Positions 6,941 to 13,560 of a DNA stretch of 13,632 nucleotides are shown here, in pieces. The DNA lies in the NCBI GenBank assembly GCA_964412115.1, contig CAYPMM010000025.1, positions 1 to 13,632 on the forward strand, given 5' to 3'. The position numbers were made by a program, and so were the translations under genes. Under the pieces are notes generated by a model. It saw nothing but the letters and a program-made list of their open reading frames with translations. It ran no database searches and was not told where the DNA came from. The DNA comes from HO2-45-28 sp964412115 (GTDB lineage Bacteria > Patescibacteriota > Minisyncoccia > HO2-45-28). Numbering within the stretch: position 1 is the first letter of the stretch; each line of letters opens with the position of its first letter.

Positions 6941-6966
6941 AAAAAGACCGCTCTTTTTGAGCGGTC
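6941..6966 (-). terminator. intrinsic terminator of the ubiquitin-like operon
   Basis: GACCGCTC and GAGCGGTC form a perfect 8-bp stem around five bases. On the - strand it is followed by TTTTTATTTT (beginning at 6945), so it ends the transcript coming from the ubiquitin-like gene 30 bases away. On the + strand no T tract follows the stem, so it is a weaker fit for the tRNA transcript. Confidence 0.85.
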
Positions 6967-6994
6967 CTAGCTAACCAAATAAAAAACAAAGAAC

Positions 6995-7294
6995 TTAAAT
7001 GCCTCCTATGACAGTTTGCTGAATGGCCAGCAAGTCGCCGTCCTGCAAAATTGGATTGTCGGCAAGCTCGCCGGTCTTGGCGTCAACTTCCAGTCTCTGG
7101 TTATTCAGCTTGTAGGTAAGACCGGCGGCGTAAGTAAATTTCATTCTTCCCAGAACATCTTTGACTCTCTCGCCTTCTTTTACGCCCAAATCAACCGCAT
7201 CAACTCCGCTTACTCCGCGGTATTTGACGTAAAAATCAAACTCTTCGTCCCCATCATCGCCCAAATCATTCTTTTCTTTATGTTTCAAGTTCAC
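6995..7294 (-). CDS. beta-grasp ubiquitin-like modifier ending Gly-Gly-Ile
   Basis: A 99-residue protein proposed as the modifier of the adjacent conjugation system. Residues 1-19 form an acidic, charged tail. Residues 20-99 fit a ubiquitin/ThiS/MoaD-type beta-grasp: FDFYVKYRG, a helix-like segment GERVKDVLGRM, TYKLNNQRLEV, then PILQDGDLLAIQQTVIGGI. The GD(x)n-GG ending resembles ThiS and MoaD, but here Gly97-Gly98 is followed by Ile99. Removal of that residue would expose the diglycine needed for adenylation, and a JAB peptidase is two genes upstream. The start is GTG at 7294, chosen for an excellent GAGGAGG site seven bases upstream. It is the last gene of the operon, 46 bases after the E1-like gene. 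A sulfur carrier (ThiS/MoaD) is the main alternative. Confidence 0.78.
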   Translation of the reverse strand: MNLKHKEKNDLGDDGDEEFDFYVKYRGVSGVDAVDLGVKEGERVKDVLGRMKFTYAAGLTYKLNNQRLEVDAKTGELADNPILQDGDLLAIQQTVIGGI

Positions 7295-7301
7295 GGGTTT
7301 T

Positions 7302-7308
7302 CCTCCTC
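7302..7308 (-). promoter_or_regulatory. strong Shine-Dalgarno for the ubiquitin-like gene
   Basis: GAGGAGG on the - strand, seven bases before a GTG start. It is the strongest ribosome-binding site in the operon, consistent with the modifier being needed in larger amounts than its enzymes. That last point is inference. Confidence 0.75.
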
Positions 7309-7340
7309 TTTTTAGCCCGATTTATACAGCCCAATTCATG

Positions 7341-7988
7341 CTAACCCATAATCGGTTCGGTGACAACTCGGGGCAAAGGGTCGTAAAGAATATGGGATTC
7401 CATCACCGTCTTTGGAAATTCTCCGCCGGAAAACCTATCAAGCCAAAACGCTACCAAGCTCGCGAATTGTCCGCCCATTACCGGAGTTACGCAAGGAGTT
7501 GCGGTTGAAAGAAGCATTGCCGCAAGCAATCCGTCGTAAGTTTTCACATGATCTTTATCATGAGGAACGAGCGCTCTTACCACGCCGATATTTCCTCCGG
7601 CTCCGGCCTCAATATAAAGAGGCACATTAGGATTAAACCGGCAAGCCGAAAAAATATCTTTTCTTGACTGCGCGCTGTCAACGGCCGCTATAACCACGCC
7701 GGAAAGTTTTGATTTCTCGGTTATTTTTTCCCGCAGAGCCACGATTTCAATATCCACCCCGTATTGCTTATACCCCGAAACCACGTCCGCCAGCATCTCC
7801 GCCAAAGCGTCGGCTTTGGCCGTCCCTATGTGGCGATATCTGTACTTCTGATTACGGAGATTGTGCGGCTCAACGACATCATGGTCATAAAGTATAAATC
7901 GTCCGGACATACCCATCTCAATCAGTTTTTCGGCAACAGGCGAGCCGATGCCGCCAAGACCTATAATGACGATATCTTCCTTTATCAT
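7341..7988 (-). CDS. ThiF/E1-like ubiquitin-activating (adenylating) enzyme
   Basis: A 215-residue Rossmann-fold E1 superfamily protein that would use ATP to adenylate the C-terminal glycine of the ubiquitin-like protein. Visible motifs are GLGGIGS (10-16) for nucleotide binding; DHDVVEPHNLRNQ (35-47), including the acidic residues, Asn43 and Arg45 of the ATP/Mg site; Lys58 in HIGTAK; and Asp104 in AVDS. It has no CxxC zinc pairs and no separate catalytic-cysteine domain. Cys166 in ATPCVTPV is the best nucleophile candidate; Cys116 is the only other cysteine. An in-frame GTG at 7997 would give 218 residues. I prefer the ATG at 7988 because it makes an ATGA overlap with the upstream JAB gene and has AGAGG eight bases before it. 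A MoeB or ThiF role in cofactor synthesis is less likely given the neighbours. Confidence 0.88.
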   Translation of the reverse strand: MIKEDIVIIGLGGIGSPVAEKLIEMGMSGRFILYDHDVVEPHNLRNQKYRYRHIGTAKADALAEMLADVVSGYKQYGVDIEIVALREKITEKSKLSGVVIAAVDSAQSRKDIFSACRFNPNVPLYIEAGAGGNIGVVRALVPHDKDHVKTYDGLLAAMLLSTATPCVTPVMGGQFASLVAFWLDRFSGGEFPKTVMESHILYDPLPRVVTEPIMG

Positions 7989-8683
7989 CTCCGACACCTC
8001 TTGGGGGTGATTTTCGCGCGTACCAATTCGGCAACGCCGTTATAACGTTTAACCAAAAAATCAAAATCTTCTTCGGGTAAGCTGTTCAGCGGCGGCTTGA
8101 AACGGCGCTCCATCGGAAGATCCGCGCTCAGAAATTCAAAATTTTTACGAGACGCGTCTTCATTTCTGACAATAAAAAAACATTTTGCCGTCATTTCGCC
8201 GTAAGCGTTGGCCACAAGCGCCACAAACGGTCCGGCCGCGGTCTGGTCGGGCACCCGGCCGCGTTTGCTCATAATGGCCGCGTGTTCGTCGTTTAAAAGC
8301 GCCTCCAATCTTGCCTGAATCGTTTTCTCGTCCGTGCCGCTGTAAAAAACGCTCATGGTGCCGTGAGTGTGCCACCAAAGCTGCCACAAGGAAGGATCAC
8401 GCCCGGATAATTTCAGATTTTCGTAAAAACCCTCAATCTCAGCGCCGTCAAACTTCGTTCTACCGCTGCTTGAAGTTTGTTCAGGCACGAACACTTCCGC
8501 AGAGTTAAACACTCCCTGATTTTCCGAAATTTTGCCCAATCCCGAGATTTCGGAGTCATGAATCTTGACCGCGGCAATGGCCGCCAAAATAATATCCGCC
8601 TCGGCCTCCCGGTCCAAAACAAGCTTTACCGGAAGCCAAATGCCGATTCTGGAGTCTTTTTTTACGAACCACTTCTCGTTCAT
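7985..8683 (-). CDS. JAB/JAMM (MPN) metallopeptidase, deubiquitinase-like
   Basis: A 232-residue zinc isopeptidase of the JAB1/MPN/Mov34 family, expected to cleave after the Gly-Gly of the modifier, either to mature it or to release it from targets. The motif is complete: Glu45 in HDSEISGLG, then His105-x-His107 in WWHTHG, seven residues, then Ser115-x-x-Asp118 in SGTD. This is the E...HxH(x7)SxxD zinc site of active members. Strand-rich sequence follows (GPFVALVANAYGEMTAKCFFIV), then a charged C-terminal tail. The ATG at 8683 has GGAGG six to seven bases upstream and overlaps the preceding stop as ATGA. The stop overlaps the E1 start the same way, so the three genes are translationally coupled. 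No signal peptide is present, so it is cytoplasmic. Confidence 0.9.
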   Translation of the reverse strand: MNEKWFVKKDSRIGIWLPVKLVLDREAEADIILAAIAAVKIHDSEISGLGKISENQGVFNSAEVFVPEQTSSSGRTKFDGAEIEGFYENLKLSGRDPSLWQLWWHTHGTMSVFYSGTDEKTIQARLEALLNDEHAAIMSKRGRVPDQTAAGPFVALVANAYGEMTAKCFFIVRNEDASRKNFEFLSADLPMERRFKPPLNSLPEEDFDFLVKRYNGVAELVRAKITPKRCRR

Positions 8684-10620
8684 TTAGACCCTCCGACTTG
8701 AGGCAGCTCTCTTTTCAAAAACGCCAATATTTCTTTCTTCTTAAAAACCGCATTTTTTTGCTTGGCCGTTTTTGGAATTTTTATTCCGCGAAGCCAGCCG
8801 AAAATCACCGAAATTGCCGTTCCCAATTTTCCGGCTATAAGGTAGCCGGAAAGATATTCTTCGCAAACAACATGCGCCTCATCTCCGCTTCTGAAATCGG
8901 CGGCGTCTCTGACATAAGCAAACTCTTTGGCCGAGGGCTTGTTTAAGATATAAACGGAGCCGGTTTCGATTTTAATAAGAATTCTTACATGCTCGTCAAA
9001 TCGCGCTTTTCCGTAGTCCCCGCGTCCTCTTCCCGGAGAAAAAATCAGCCAGATAAAATCAGATCCGATTCTCATAAAAACAAGCTCTTTAATATTGAAG
9101 GCGGTCTCAAACTCCCGGCGCAAAGGCAGTCTTTCGGAGTAATCCTGTAAAAATCGGGTTTTTTGAGACATCATGAAAACGAGGTCTCTTGTTTCCTTCA
9201 GCTTCTGCGTTATTTCATTTTTCTGTTTTTGAAGCTCCGCGATTGCCGCTTTTATCCTGTTTTTTTGCGGATTTAAGCAATTATTTTCTATAAGCCGCGT
9301 ATAGGCCCAGAGCGCCGCTTCTTTGGCGCCCGAATTTTCGTAAAACGGCTTTGCTTCGTACTCTTTTTCCGGTTTTTGCTTCGTTTCTTTTCCCAAATTT
9401 ATGTTTCTTGGCGAAGCCGGCCTGTTGTCGGAGTCAAGATAGTGCAGGCAGAAAAAAACAATCGCGGGCACGTCCCGGTCGGAAATGGCCTTTTCCACGC
9501 TCGTCTTTAATTTTCCGGTTCCAAAGCACCTGTCGGCAAGATTTGCGTCAATTCTTTCCGGATGCATAAATTCGCTTTTCCAGCCATGTTCGGCAATAAA
9601 AATGACGCTCCGGTAAGTCGCGTTCGACTCCAAAGAATCGCAGCGAATAGTGATAATGTACTCCGAAAGAGTTTTTTTGACGGTTTCGCCGACATCGGTA
9701 CTTAAGGCTCCCATAAATTTATACGCGTGCTCCACCGGGGAAGTAAAAACCGTAAGCAAATCGCCTTCCACCTTAATTCCGCGAACGCCTTTGAATTTAT
9801 GGATGAGCTCAAATTCTTTTTTAACCCGTTTTTTATAATCTTTGGAGCCGGCTTCCGTTTGTTTAAGAAGCTGTTCCTGCGTTTCAATGCGCAGACGGAC
9901 GTTTAAAATCTCTTCTTCCAGCTTAAGCATCTCCTCCCTTGATGACTCAAGAATCTTGCGGGCGCTAACTTCTTCCCGGTTTAAAAGAAGTTTTGAAGCA
10001 AGACAAAACCTCTTATAAAGCCGGTTTTTTTGCCTAAGGACGCCGTTTTTCAATTCCATCCAGTCAAAAGACGATTCTTCTCCGGCTTCGTTTTTGGATG
10101 GAGCGCCGTTTTCAAAAAGATTTTCGGCCGAACGTTCAAGAATTTCCCAAAAAACGAGCTTATCTCCGACCCAAGGACGGTGTGCCAGGTCAAAAAGAAT
10201 ATAAACGTGATTGCTAACCGTCTGGGCGCAAGATTGCGATTCCGGAGAAAGTATTCCGCGATATCCCTGTTTTGAACCCAAAAATAAAGCGACATCTTCT
10301 CCCTCAATATAATAATATCCCTCGCCGTTATGGACTTTGAGATTTTTGGCCGGAAGGTCAAAATAAAAAAGCGCCTTTGTTGTTTTTTTGTAGGAATGGG
10401 CTTCCTGAGAGTCATACTGATAAGTCGGAGCGCTAAAAAAATGAATATAAACCGCCAAATCGGAATCTCCGGTTGAGTGAGGAGCCGTTTTCCCGTGAGG
10501 GGCGTCAAGATAGACAATCCGTTTCCATCTCTTAGCGAAGTGTCCGGCGATCTCAAGAAACGGCTTTAGTTTTTCGCTTTCCTTTTCGTCAAAACCGTCG
10601 CGTCTTATCTCGGCTCGCAT
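8680..10620 (-). CDS. coiled-coil protein with two E2/RWD-like modules (candidate E2)
   Basis: A 646-residue protein that I do not recognise as a named family. Residues 1-200 are a globular region rich in aromatic and beta segments with HGKTAPHSTGDSD (42-54), of unknown role. A coiled coil (about 215-275) leads into a module with EFELIHKFKGVRGIKVEGD, YIITIRCDS and then HPERIDANLADRCFG (353-367), followed by a helical stretch to LHYLDS. This order resembles the E2/UBC pattern of a His-Pro segment followed by a catalytic Cys-Leu/Phe-Gly, making Cys365 the candidate active site. A second coiled coil (about 452-500) precedes a similar module: REFETAFNIKELVFMRIGSD, HVRILIKIE, then VVCEEY with Cys586. 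The ATG at 10620 has AGGAG upstream. The C-terminal GGSK comes from the next gene's Shine-Dalgarno. Its place before JAB and E1 supports an E2 role. Confidence 0.6.
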   Translation of the reverse strand: MRAEIRRDGFDEKESEKLKPFLEIAGHFAKRWKRIVYLDAPHGKTAPHSTGDSDLAVYIHFFSAPTYQYDSQEAHSYKKTTKALFYFDLPAKNLKVHNGEGYYYIEGEDVALFLGSKQGYRGILSPESQSCAQTVSNHVYILFDLAHRPWVGDKLVFWEILERSAENLFENGAPSKNEAGEESSFDWMELKNGVLRQKNRLYKRFCLASKLLLNREEVSARKILESSREEMLKLEEEILNVRLRIETQEQLLKQTEAGSKDYKKRVKKEFELIHKFKGVRGIKVEGDLLTVFTSPVEHAYKFMGALSTDVGETVKKTLSEYIITIRCDSLESNATYRSVIFIAEHGWKSEFMHPERIDANLADRCFGTGKLKTSVEKAISDRDVPAIVFFCLHYLDSDNRPASPRNINLGKETKQKPEKEYEAKPFYENSGAKEAALWAYTRLIENNCLNPQKNRIKAAIAELQKQKNEITQKLKETRDLVFMMSQKTRFLQDYSERLPLRREFETAFNIKELVFMRIGSDFIWLIFSPGRGRGDYGKARFDEHVRILIKIETGSVYILNKPSAKEFAYVRDAADFRSGDEAHVVCEEYLSGYLIAGKLGTAISVIFGWLRGIKIPKTAKQKNAVFKKKEILAFLKRELPQVGGSK

Positions 10621-10655
10621 TATTATCTCCTTTTAAATCAGTCAAGGAAACACCG

Positions 10656-10684
10656 CCATCAATATACATCACCTGACCAAAAAA
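10656..10684 (-). promoter_or_regulatory. weak candidate promoter for the E2-like/JAB/E1/Ubl genes
   Basis: After the hairpin, the - strand carries a -10-like TATATT preceded by TGATG at about 10665-10660, with only a poor -35 match (TTGTTT) 15 bases further upstream. The 67 bases between hairpin and start codon leave room for a promoter, but this one is not convincing. Confidence 0.25.
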
Positions 10685-10687
10685 CAA

Positions 10688-10708
10688 AAGGGCGCATGTT
10701 GCGCCCTT
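10688..10708. terminator. hairpin with T tracts on both sides, between the AAA+ and E2-like genes
   Basis: AAGGGCGC (10688-10695) pairs with GCGCCCTT (10701-10708) around ATGTT. On the - strand, TTTTGTTTTTT follows at once, so it can terminate or attenuate the AAA+ transcript before the E2-like gene. It also has a T-rich + side. It lies 12 bases after the AAA+ stop. Confidence 0.8.
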
Positions 10709-10720
10709 ATTTTTATTTAA

Positions 10721-12769
10721 CTACGCCAGCAATGCCCCCAATATTTTTCTTCGCAAATTTTTGTCCGCCCGCAAACTGCGCGCGCGGTCGCGATATTCTT
10801 CCGGGACAAATCTCAGGTCGTTTACCGTCATAAGCGCCAAGTCGTCCATTGCTTCGTAAACTTCAATGTCTTCGTGGGGCAAAAAATTCCGTAAGGCATC
10901 AAGCACGTCTTCGGGCCTCAAAACGATTTTTTCCTGCGGAGCAAAAAACTCGGCAAGCAGTTTTTCGCGCTCCGAAGAAGAAAGGTCCTTCAGCCGTTCA
11001 ACCTCTTTTTCCGGAAGGTGGGAGGTCAAAGACAGACTGATAATTTCTTCCATTTCTCCGCCGGTAAGACGCACGACTTTTGGGTTTGAAAATGTTTTCA
11101 GCGGATTTGTCTCTTCTGCCAGTGGTCCGCACAGTAATCTTGGAACCGCGTCTTTTTCGGACCACCAGAAATCGCACATTTCGGAAATTTCTTCTATAAA
11201 CCTTTCGTCTTCAAGGATGCTGGTGTCCAGACGCAGGCCGGAAAGCTCAAACCTTACTTGCTCTTTTTTAAAAAGCGCTCTCCAAATCGCCGGACGATGC
11301 TCTTTTTTCGGGATCAAAAAAGCCAGTTTTATTCCGAAACGCCCCGAGCGTTTGAGCGCGACCTCCAGCCGGTCAGGCCGGTTGCAGGCGGCCACCACCA
11401 TTACCTTGCCGTGAATCGTGGGATCGGAAAGAAACTCCATCCAGATTCCGCGGCTCCGCGAACCCACGCCGGAATCGCCGTGATAAACGGAATCTTCGCG
11501 TATGAACTGCTTGTCGAATTCGTCAATGAAAAGAATTACCGGCGCTAAAGCCGTCACCACGTCTCTTAACAAATAGGTCCTTCGTTCGGACATGCCGACA
11601 AAGGGATCAAGAGTGCTGCGAAGTTTTATGCACGGCACATCGCTTTCATGTGCCAGCGCTTCAACAAAAGCGGTTTTGCAAGTGCCCGGCGCTCCGACCA
11701 AAAGCACTCCGCCCTTCGGCAGACGGCTGATATCGCCTCGTTTCAGAGCGTCGGCCCAAATCATTCCAAAACCGACCTGCAAGTGAAGCCCGCCTATCGC
11801 GGACCACCCCCAAGGCGGTTTTTCAATCGTGGCCATATCGCCGAGCTTGACTTCAAGAATGGCCACCTTCTTTTTGAAAAGAGACAGGTCGTCAAGGTCT
11901 TCGTTTTCGGCTTTAGATTCCTTAAAAACCTGCTTAAGTTCAACCACCGAGAGTCCGGAAGCGGATTTGGAAATTTCGTCAAAGTTCAGGGCATGTCCGC
12001 TTGCCGAATGCCTGATTGCCGGAATGATTTTTTCCCGTTCAAAAACTTTGAGAACTGCTTTCCAGTCCTCTCTGGTCGGCAAGGCCACCTTGATTACAAC
12101 CGTTCCGCCGGTTGGAGAAGTAAGTTTTTGGTCAACATCGGCAAGACTTTCGGCGATATGAAAAATTAAATTTCCGCATTCGCTTATTTTGCGCCATTGC
12201 GCCCACCACTGGAAAGTTTCAATCGCCACCCGGTCTTCCGGCCTTCCGGCAATCGAGCTTGGAGGAGTCTTTGTTTCCTGGTACTCCATAACCGCCGCGG
12301 CAAACGGGGCTTTGTTTTTCCTGGCTTTGGCGATTTTGTTCTTGCCTATGCCGAGTTTTTCCTTGTCGTCTTCGCTCAAACTTTTGTCTTCGGCTATTTT
12401 CCCCCAAGAAATGGTCAGCATTTCCTGAAACCACATAAGGACGTGCGCCAAGTTGCGTTTAAACCCCTCAAAATATTCTTCCACGGTGCCGGGCCTGCCG
12501 GATCTTTTAAATACGGGCTCAACCGCGTATTTAATGAAAAGCGCCTCCATTTGTTCCGACGGAAAATAAACTCCTAAGGCCAGATTGAAAAAAGCGACTA
12601 TGCCGGCTTCTTCAAGAGAGTTTACTTTTGGCAAAACATCGTAAATCCTCAAAAGTTCTCCGTTGTAAAGCATGTCGTCTTTAACGTTGCCGTGAATCAA
12701 AAATGAGTGGGCAACCTTCGCTTTGATCTGCCGGTCAAGTTCGTCAAACCACGGCCTGGTCGTGCTCAT
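10721..12769 (-). CDS. AAA+ ATPase, candidate unfoldase of the ubiquitin-like system
   Basis: A 682-residue cytoplasmic AAA+ protein. The catalytic module is complete: Walker A GAPGTCKT (359-366), Walker B ILFIDEFDK with Asp416 and Glu417, sensor Asn463 in ACNRPDRLE, and paired arginines Arg474 and Arg477 in KRSGRFG, the arginine fingers. The pore-loop region lies near DPFVGMSE (388-395). The N-terminal 250 residues contain HSFLIHGNVKDD and ECGNLIFHIAESL, which look like a degenerate first RecA/AAA module without a P-loop, as in Ycf46-like AAA proteins. It has about 200 residues after the ATPase core, mostly helical. A TTG at 12796 is in frame, but the ATG at 12769 has GAGGG five bases upstream. 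It is first in the - strand block, separated from the next gene by a hairpin. A role in unfolding tagged substrates is inferred from context. Confidence 0.85.
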   Translation of the reverse strand: MSTTRPWFDELDRQIKAKVAHSFLIHGNVKDDMLYNGELLRIYDVLPKVNSLEEAGIVAFFNLALGVYFPSEQMEALFIKYAVEPVFKRSGRPGTVEEYFEGFKRNLAHVLMWFQEMLTISWGKIAEDKSLSEDDKEKLGIGKNKIAKARKNKAPFAAAVMEYQETKTPPSSIAGRPEDRVAIETFQWWAQWRKISECGNLIFHIAESLADVDQKLTSPTGGTVVIKVALPTREDWKAVLKVFEREKIIPAIRHSASGHALNFDEISKSASGLSVVELKQVFKESKAENEDLDDLSLFKKKVAILEVKLGDMATIEKPPWGWSAIGGLHLQVGFGMIWADALKRGDISRLPKGGVLLVGAPGTCKTAFVEALAHESDVPCIKLRSTLDPFVGMSERRTYLLRDVVTALAPVILFIDEFDKQFIREDSVYHGDSGVGSRSRGIWMEFLSDPTIHGKVMVVAACNRPDRLEVALKRSGRFGIKLAFLIPKKEHRPAIWRALFKKEQVRFELSGLRLDTSILEDERFIEEISEMCDFWWSEKDAVPRLLCGPLAEETNPLKTFSNPKVVRLTGGEMEEIISLSLTSHLPEKEVERLKDLSSSEREKLLAEFFAPQEKIVLRPEDVLDALRNFLPHEDIEVYEAMDDLALMTVNDLRFVPEEYRDRARSLRADKNLRRKILGALLA

Positions 12770-12827
12770 GTAAGCCCTCAAATATTGGGATGTCAAACAT
12801 CTAAAAAAATACTATCACAAATAATTT

Positions 12828-12842
12828 CAACTAAAAGAGTTG
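12828..12842. promoter_or_regulatory. small palindrome in the AAA+/CDF divergent intergenic region
   Basis: CAACT-AAAAG-AGTTG, a 5-bp stem just upstream of and overlapping the -35 box of the transporter promoter. It could be an operator, but it is short enough to arise by chance in AT-rich DNA. Confidence 0.2.
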
Positions 12843-12867
12843 ATTTTTGGCCCAATCGTGTTAAAAT
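12840..12867 (+). promoter_or_regulatory. promoter for the CDF transporter
   Basis: TTGATT (12840-12845) and TAAAAT (12862-12867) are 16 bases apart. The start would be near 12874, about 30 bases before the TTG start codon. Confidence 0.5.
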
Positions 12868-12892
12868 ATGCCGTAGAAAGATATGTCGGACC

Positions 12893-12898
12893 GGAGGA
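12893..12898 (+). promoter_or_regulatory. Shine-Dalgarno that sets the TTG start of the CDF gene
   Basis: GGAGGA, six bases before TTG at 12905. The open frame extends upstream to 12707, but that part overlaps the AAA+ gene, precedes the promoter and does not read like protein. Confidence 0.75.
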
Positions 12899-12904
12899 CT
12901 TGTC

Positions 12905-13489
12905 TTGTCTCACGAACACCGCCACCAACAGAACCTTGAAGATTTGCCTTATTTCCAGCTAAACCTTTGTTTTTCCATATTTATTTTACTGGTACAGCTT
13001 ATCGGAGGAATTTATTCCGGAAGCCGGGCGCTTCTGGCCGACACGATGCATGTCGCGATTCATACCGCGACCGAAATGGTTGTAATCTTTGTACTTTTGA
13101 CCGGAAGCAAAAAGGCCGATAAATTCGGTTCTTGGCTGATAACCGCCCTGCTTTTCTTGCTTGTCGGCGGAATGGTCTGGGGAGCGTATGAGCGTTATAT
13201 GAATCCCAAAGAAATCGGAGCCTCCATTATGCTTGTCGCGACCATCGCCGGACTCCTGGGAAACATTGCCCAAAGATTTATCGTCCGCGGGCGAGGACTT
13301 GCCTGCGAGAGCGCGGAAAAGTATAAATGGTGTCTTGATACGGATATTTATAGCTCTCTTGGAGTTCTTACCGTTCCCGCGATTATCTTTTTCAATCCGG
13401 CATGGATTTTTGTTGATACCCTAATCGCCTTCGCCATCGCCGGCTGGATCGTGTTTAAAGTTTTTAAAATGAAACAGCCCTGCCATTAG
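12905..13489 (+). CDS. CDF-family cation transporter lacking the cytoplasmic domain
   Basis: A 194-residue inner-membrane protein with six predicted helices (about 17-37, 42-65, 75-95, 105-124, 145-163, 167-187), matching the transmembrane part of cation diffusion facilitators that export divalent metals using the proton gradient. The TM2 signature SGSRALLADTMHVAIH corresponds to the CDF pattern S-x-ALLADAxHxxxD, and LDTDIYSSLGVL corresponds to the TM5 HxxxD region. The metal ligands are changed: His49-x3-His53 in TM2 and Cys143-x3-Asp147 in TM5, where most CDFs have H/D-x3-D and H-x3-D. The protein stops a few residues after TM6, so the metal-sensing C-terminal domain is absent. The N-terminus is His-rich (HEHRH). 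The start is TTG with GGAGGA six bases before it. It is divergent from the AAA+ gene and followed by a terminator, so it is a single-gene unit. Confidence 0.82.
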   Translation: MSHEHRHQQNLEDLPYFQLNLCFSIFILLVQLIGGIYSGSRALLADTMHVAIHTATEMVVIFVLLTGSKKADKFGSWLITALLFLLVGGMVWGAYERYMNPKEIGASIMLVATIAGLLGNIAQRFIVRGRGLACESAEKYKWCLDTDIYSSLGVLTVPAIIFFNPAWIFVDTLIAFAIAGWIVFKVFKMKQPCH

Positions 13490-13500
13490 GCGGGGTTTTT
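13478..13500 (+). terminator. intrinsic terminator of the CDF transporter gene
   Basis: CCCTGCC and GGCGGGG form a 7-bp stem with one G-T pair around the ATTA loop, followed by TTTTTGTTTT. It overlaps the TAG stop at 13487-13489. Confidence 0.85.
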
Positions 13501-13517
13501 GTTTTATGCTGAATCTC

Positions 13518-13560
13518 CGGCGGTTAATTGTTTTTATTTTTTAAATAACTAAAACCGCCG
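13518..13560. repeat. inverted repeat with AT-rich loop at the right edge
   Basis: CGGCGGTT (13518-13525) pairs with AACCGCCG (13553-13560) across 27 bases. Within that loop TTATTT and AAATAA can form a second small stem. A run of seven T follows on the + strand at about 13568. It could be a second terminator. From 13561 to the window end I see no gene. Confidence 0.35.

Noticed and set aside
6572..6989. Open frames across the tRNA copies with GVPGLEPGTPEV-type peptides
   Set aside because: These are reverse readings of the tRNA T arm, a well-known source of false protein annotations, and they run through the N gap.
8680..8694. Gly-Gly near the C-terminus of the E2-like protein (VGGSK) as a second modifier tail
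   Set aside because: The codons GGA GGG are the Shine-Dalgarno of the JAB gene, which explains the residues.
9507..10556. Several open frames opposite or out of phase with the E2-like gene, including one of 168 codons at 10050-10556
   Set aside because: They are shadow frames lacking start signals and lie fully inside a gene with a good ribosome-binding site and coherent protein.
12707..12904. Longer N-terminus for the CDF transporter
   Set aside because: That stretch overlaps the AAA+ gene on the other strand, precedes the promoter and ribosome-binding site, and is not membrane-protein-like.
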